Source: an uncultured Draconibacterium sp. (GTDB lineage: Bacteria; Bacteroidota; Bacteroidia; Bacteroidales; Prolixibacteraceae). Taken from it: 64,000 nucleotides of DNA. How positions within the stretch are numbered: the stretch's first letter is position 1; the number at the start of each line of letters is the position of its first letter. The notes beneath the pieces were generated by a model. That model had not been told where the DNA came from, made no database searches, and worked only from the letters and a program-made list of their open reading frames with translations. The DNA lies in assembly GCF_963677155.1 (NCBI RefSeq), contig NZ_OY781884.1:1348001-1412000 (forward strand), given 5' to 3'. Shown piece by piece: positions 63,538 to 64,000 of the stretch. The translations under genes were made by a program, and so were the position numbers.

Positions 63538-64000
63538 CTATTTACAGTACGATAAGCGTATACCACTTAATAATGCGATTCCTGATATCGGACTAAAATC
63601 AACGGTTAATCCGCCCTCATCTTCAACTTCCGCCTCAAATTCGAATGATACCGCTCTTTTACTTCCGTAATTCTGCTCCAGATTCAGATTTTTAACAACT
63701 TCCTTTCCATTAACAAGAATATCAAACTCACGAGGCTCATCAGCCTCCTCGTCTGTATTGTTTGTCGAAAAATTATAAATCAGGTCATCCTTTTTTTCTC
63801 TGGATATATACTCCTGAAAACAAAGAGTTAGTTTATACTTTCCATTTGGTACATCAAACCTATAGCTGCTAATTCCTTCTACAAAAGTTTGATACAACGG
63901 ATCACAATCCGATCCAAGGATGTTATCTGAAATACCGGTCTTAGCTGGTTGTCCTTTTGTTACATATGGTGCTCCTCCAACATAGCCCCATGAATCAGGA
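63538..64000 (-). CDS. Malectin-like C-terminal domain of a larger protein (partial)
   Basis: The open frame runs off the right edge. It reads SWGYVGGAPYVTKGQ, then DPLYQTFVEGISSYRFDVPN, GKYKLTLCFQEY and ends ISGIALLSGIRLSYCK, the beta-sandwich pattern of malectin/CBM57 domains. In Bacteroidota these domains often end GH2-type glycosidases, which is only a guess for this gene. The apparent start at 63897 is an internal TTG. The true start is outside the window. Confidence 0.7.
   Translation of the reverse strand, partial: PDSWGYVGGAPYVTKGQPAKTGISDNILGSDCDPLYQTFVEGISSYRFDVPNGKYKLTLCFQEYISREKKDDLIYNFSTNNTDEEADEPREFDILVNGKEVVKNLNLEQNYGSKRAVSFEFEAEVEDEGGLTVDFSPISGIALLSGIRLSYCK

Overview
The window looks like a chromosome segment of a Bacteroidota bacterium, probably order Marinilabiliales (Draconibacterium/Prolixibacter-like). 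This is inferred from the AT-rich sequence, an ECF sigma/FecR/STN cascade, an OmpA-PD40 protein, a V-type ATPase with a DUF2764 subunit, and TAnnTTTG-type promoter boxes. No database search was possible.

Layout. Positions 1-2.4 kb hold the end of an unknown gene, a decayed MFS transporter and two tandem universal-stress proteins. At 2.6-9.8 kb lies an intact V/A-ATPase operon (A-B-E-DUF2764-D-I-K) whose K subunit keeps the sodium-type ligands. A NarL-type sensor kinase/regulator pair follows (9.9-11.8 kb), then OmpA-PD40, rlmD and a small-RNA-like locus (15.2 kb). At 15.6-20.1 kb are an ECF sigma/FecR/STN surface-repeat operon and a related gene broken in a G8 tract. A HigBA module sits at 20.7-21.5 kb, followed by 2.5 kb of gene-poor, decayed sequence.

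From 24 to 63.4 kb the window is dominated by a large, repeatedly duplicated lasso-peptide island. I count 12 precursor genes (two broken), five RRE/PqqD-like B1 genes, four transglutaminase-like B2 genes (one clearly intact), five near full-length asparagine-synthetase-type cyclases plus two fragments, five HPr-kinase-like genes (one broken), five stand-alone sulfotransferase genes or remnants plus one sulfotransferase fused to a U32-like domain, an APS kinase, a nucleotidyltransferase and an ABC exporter. Every precursor has a W-x-x-P leader motif, Thr at -2, Asp/Glu at core position 8 or 9 (mutated to a stop in one pseudogene) and a C-terminal Ser. In four modules the kinase stop overlaps the sulfotransferase start (ATGA), and an APS kinase that would make the sulfate donor PAPS lies in the same gene string. 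The inference is a family of lasso peptides that are phosphorylated and/or sulfated.

At 57-63 kb a second, differently arranged locus has six tandem precursors with nearly constant leaders and divergent cores. The spacers between them are copies of the antisense 3' end of the convergent cyclase gene, and they form terminator hairpins followed by promoter-like boxes. At 51.7-56.7 kb lie a formyltransferase, three tail-collar proteins and a YcaO gene broken by several frameshifts. The window ends in a malectin-like C-terminus of a larger protein.

The housekeeping genes in the first 15 kb are intact, while the island is full of single-base frameshifts, stops and deletion junctions. This points to real birth-and-death evolution rather than uniformly poor sequence, although homopolymer errors cannot be excluded at single sites.
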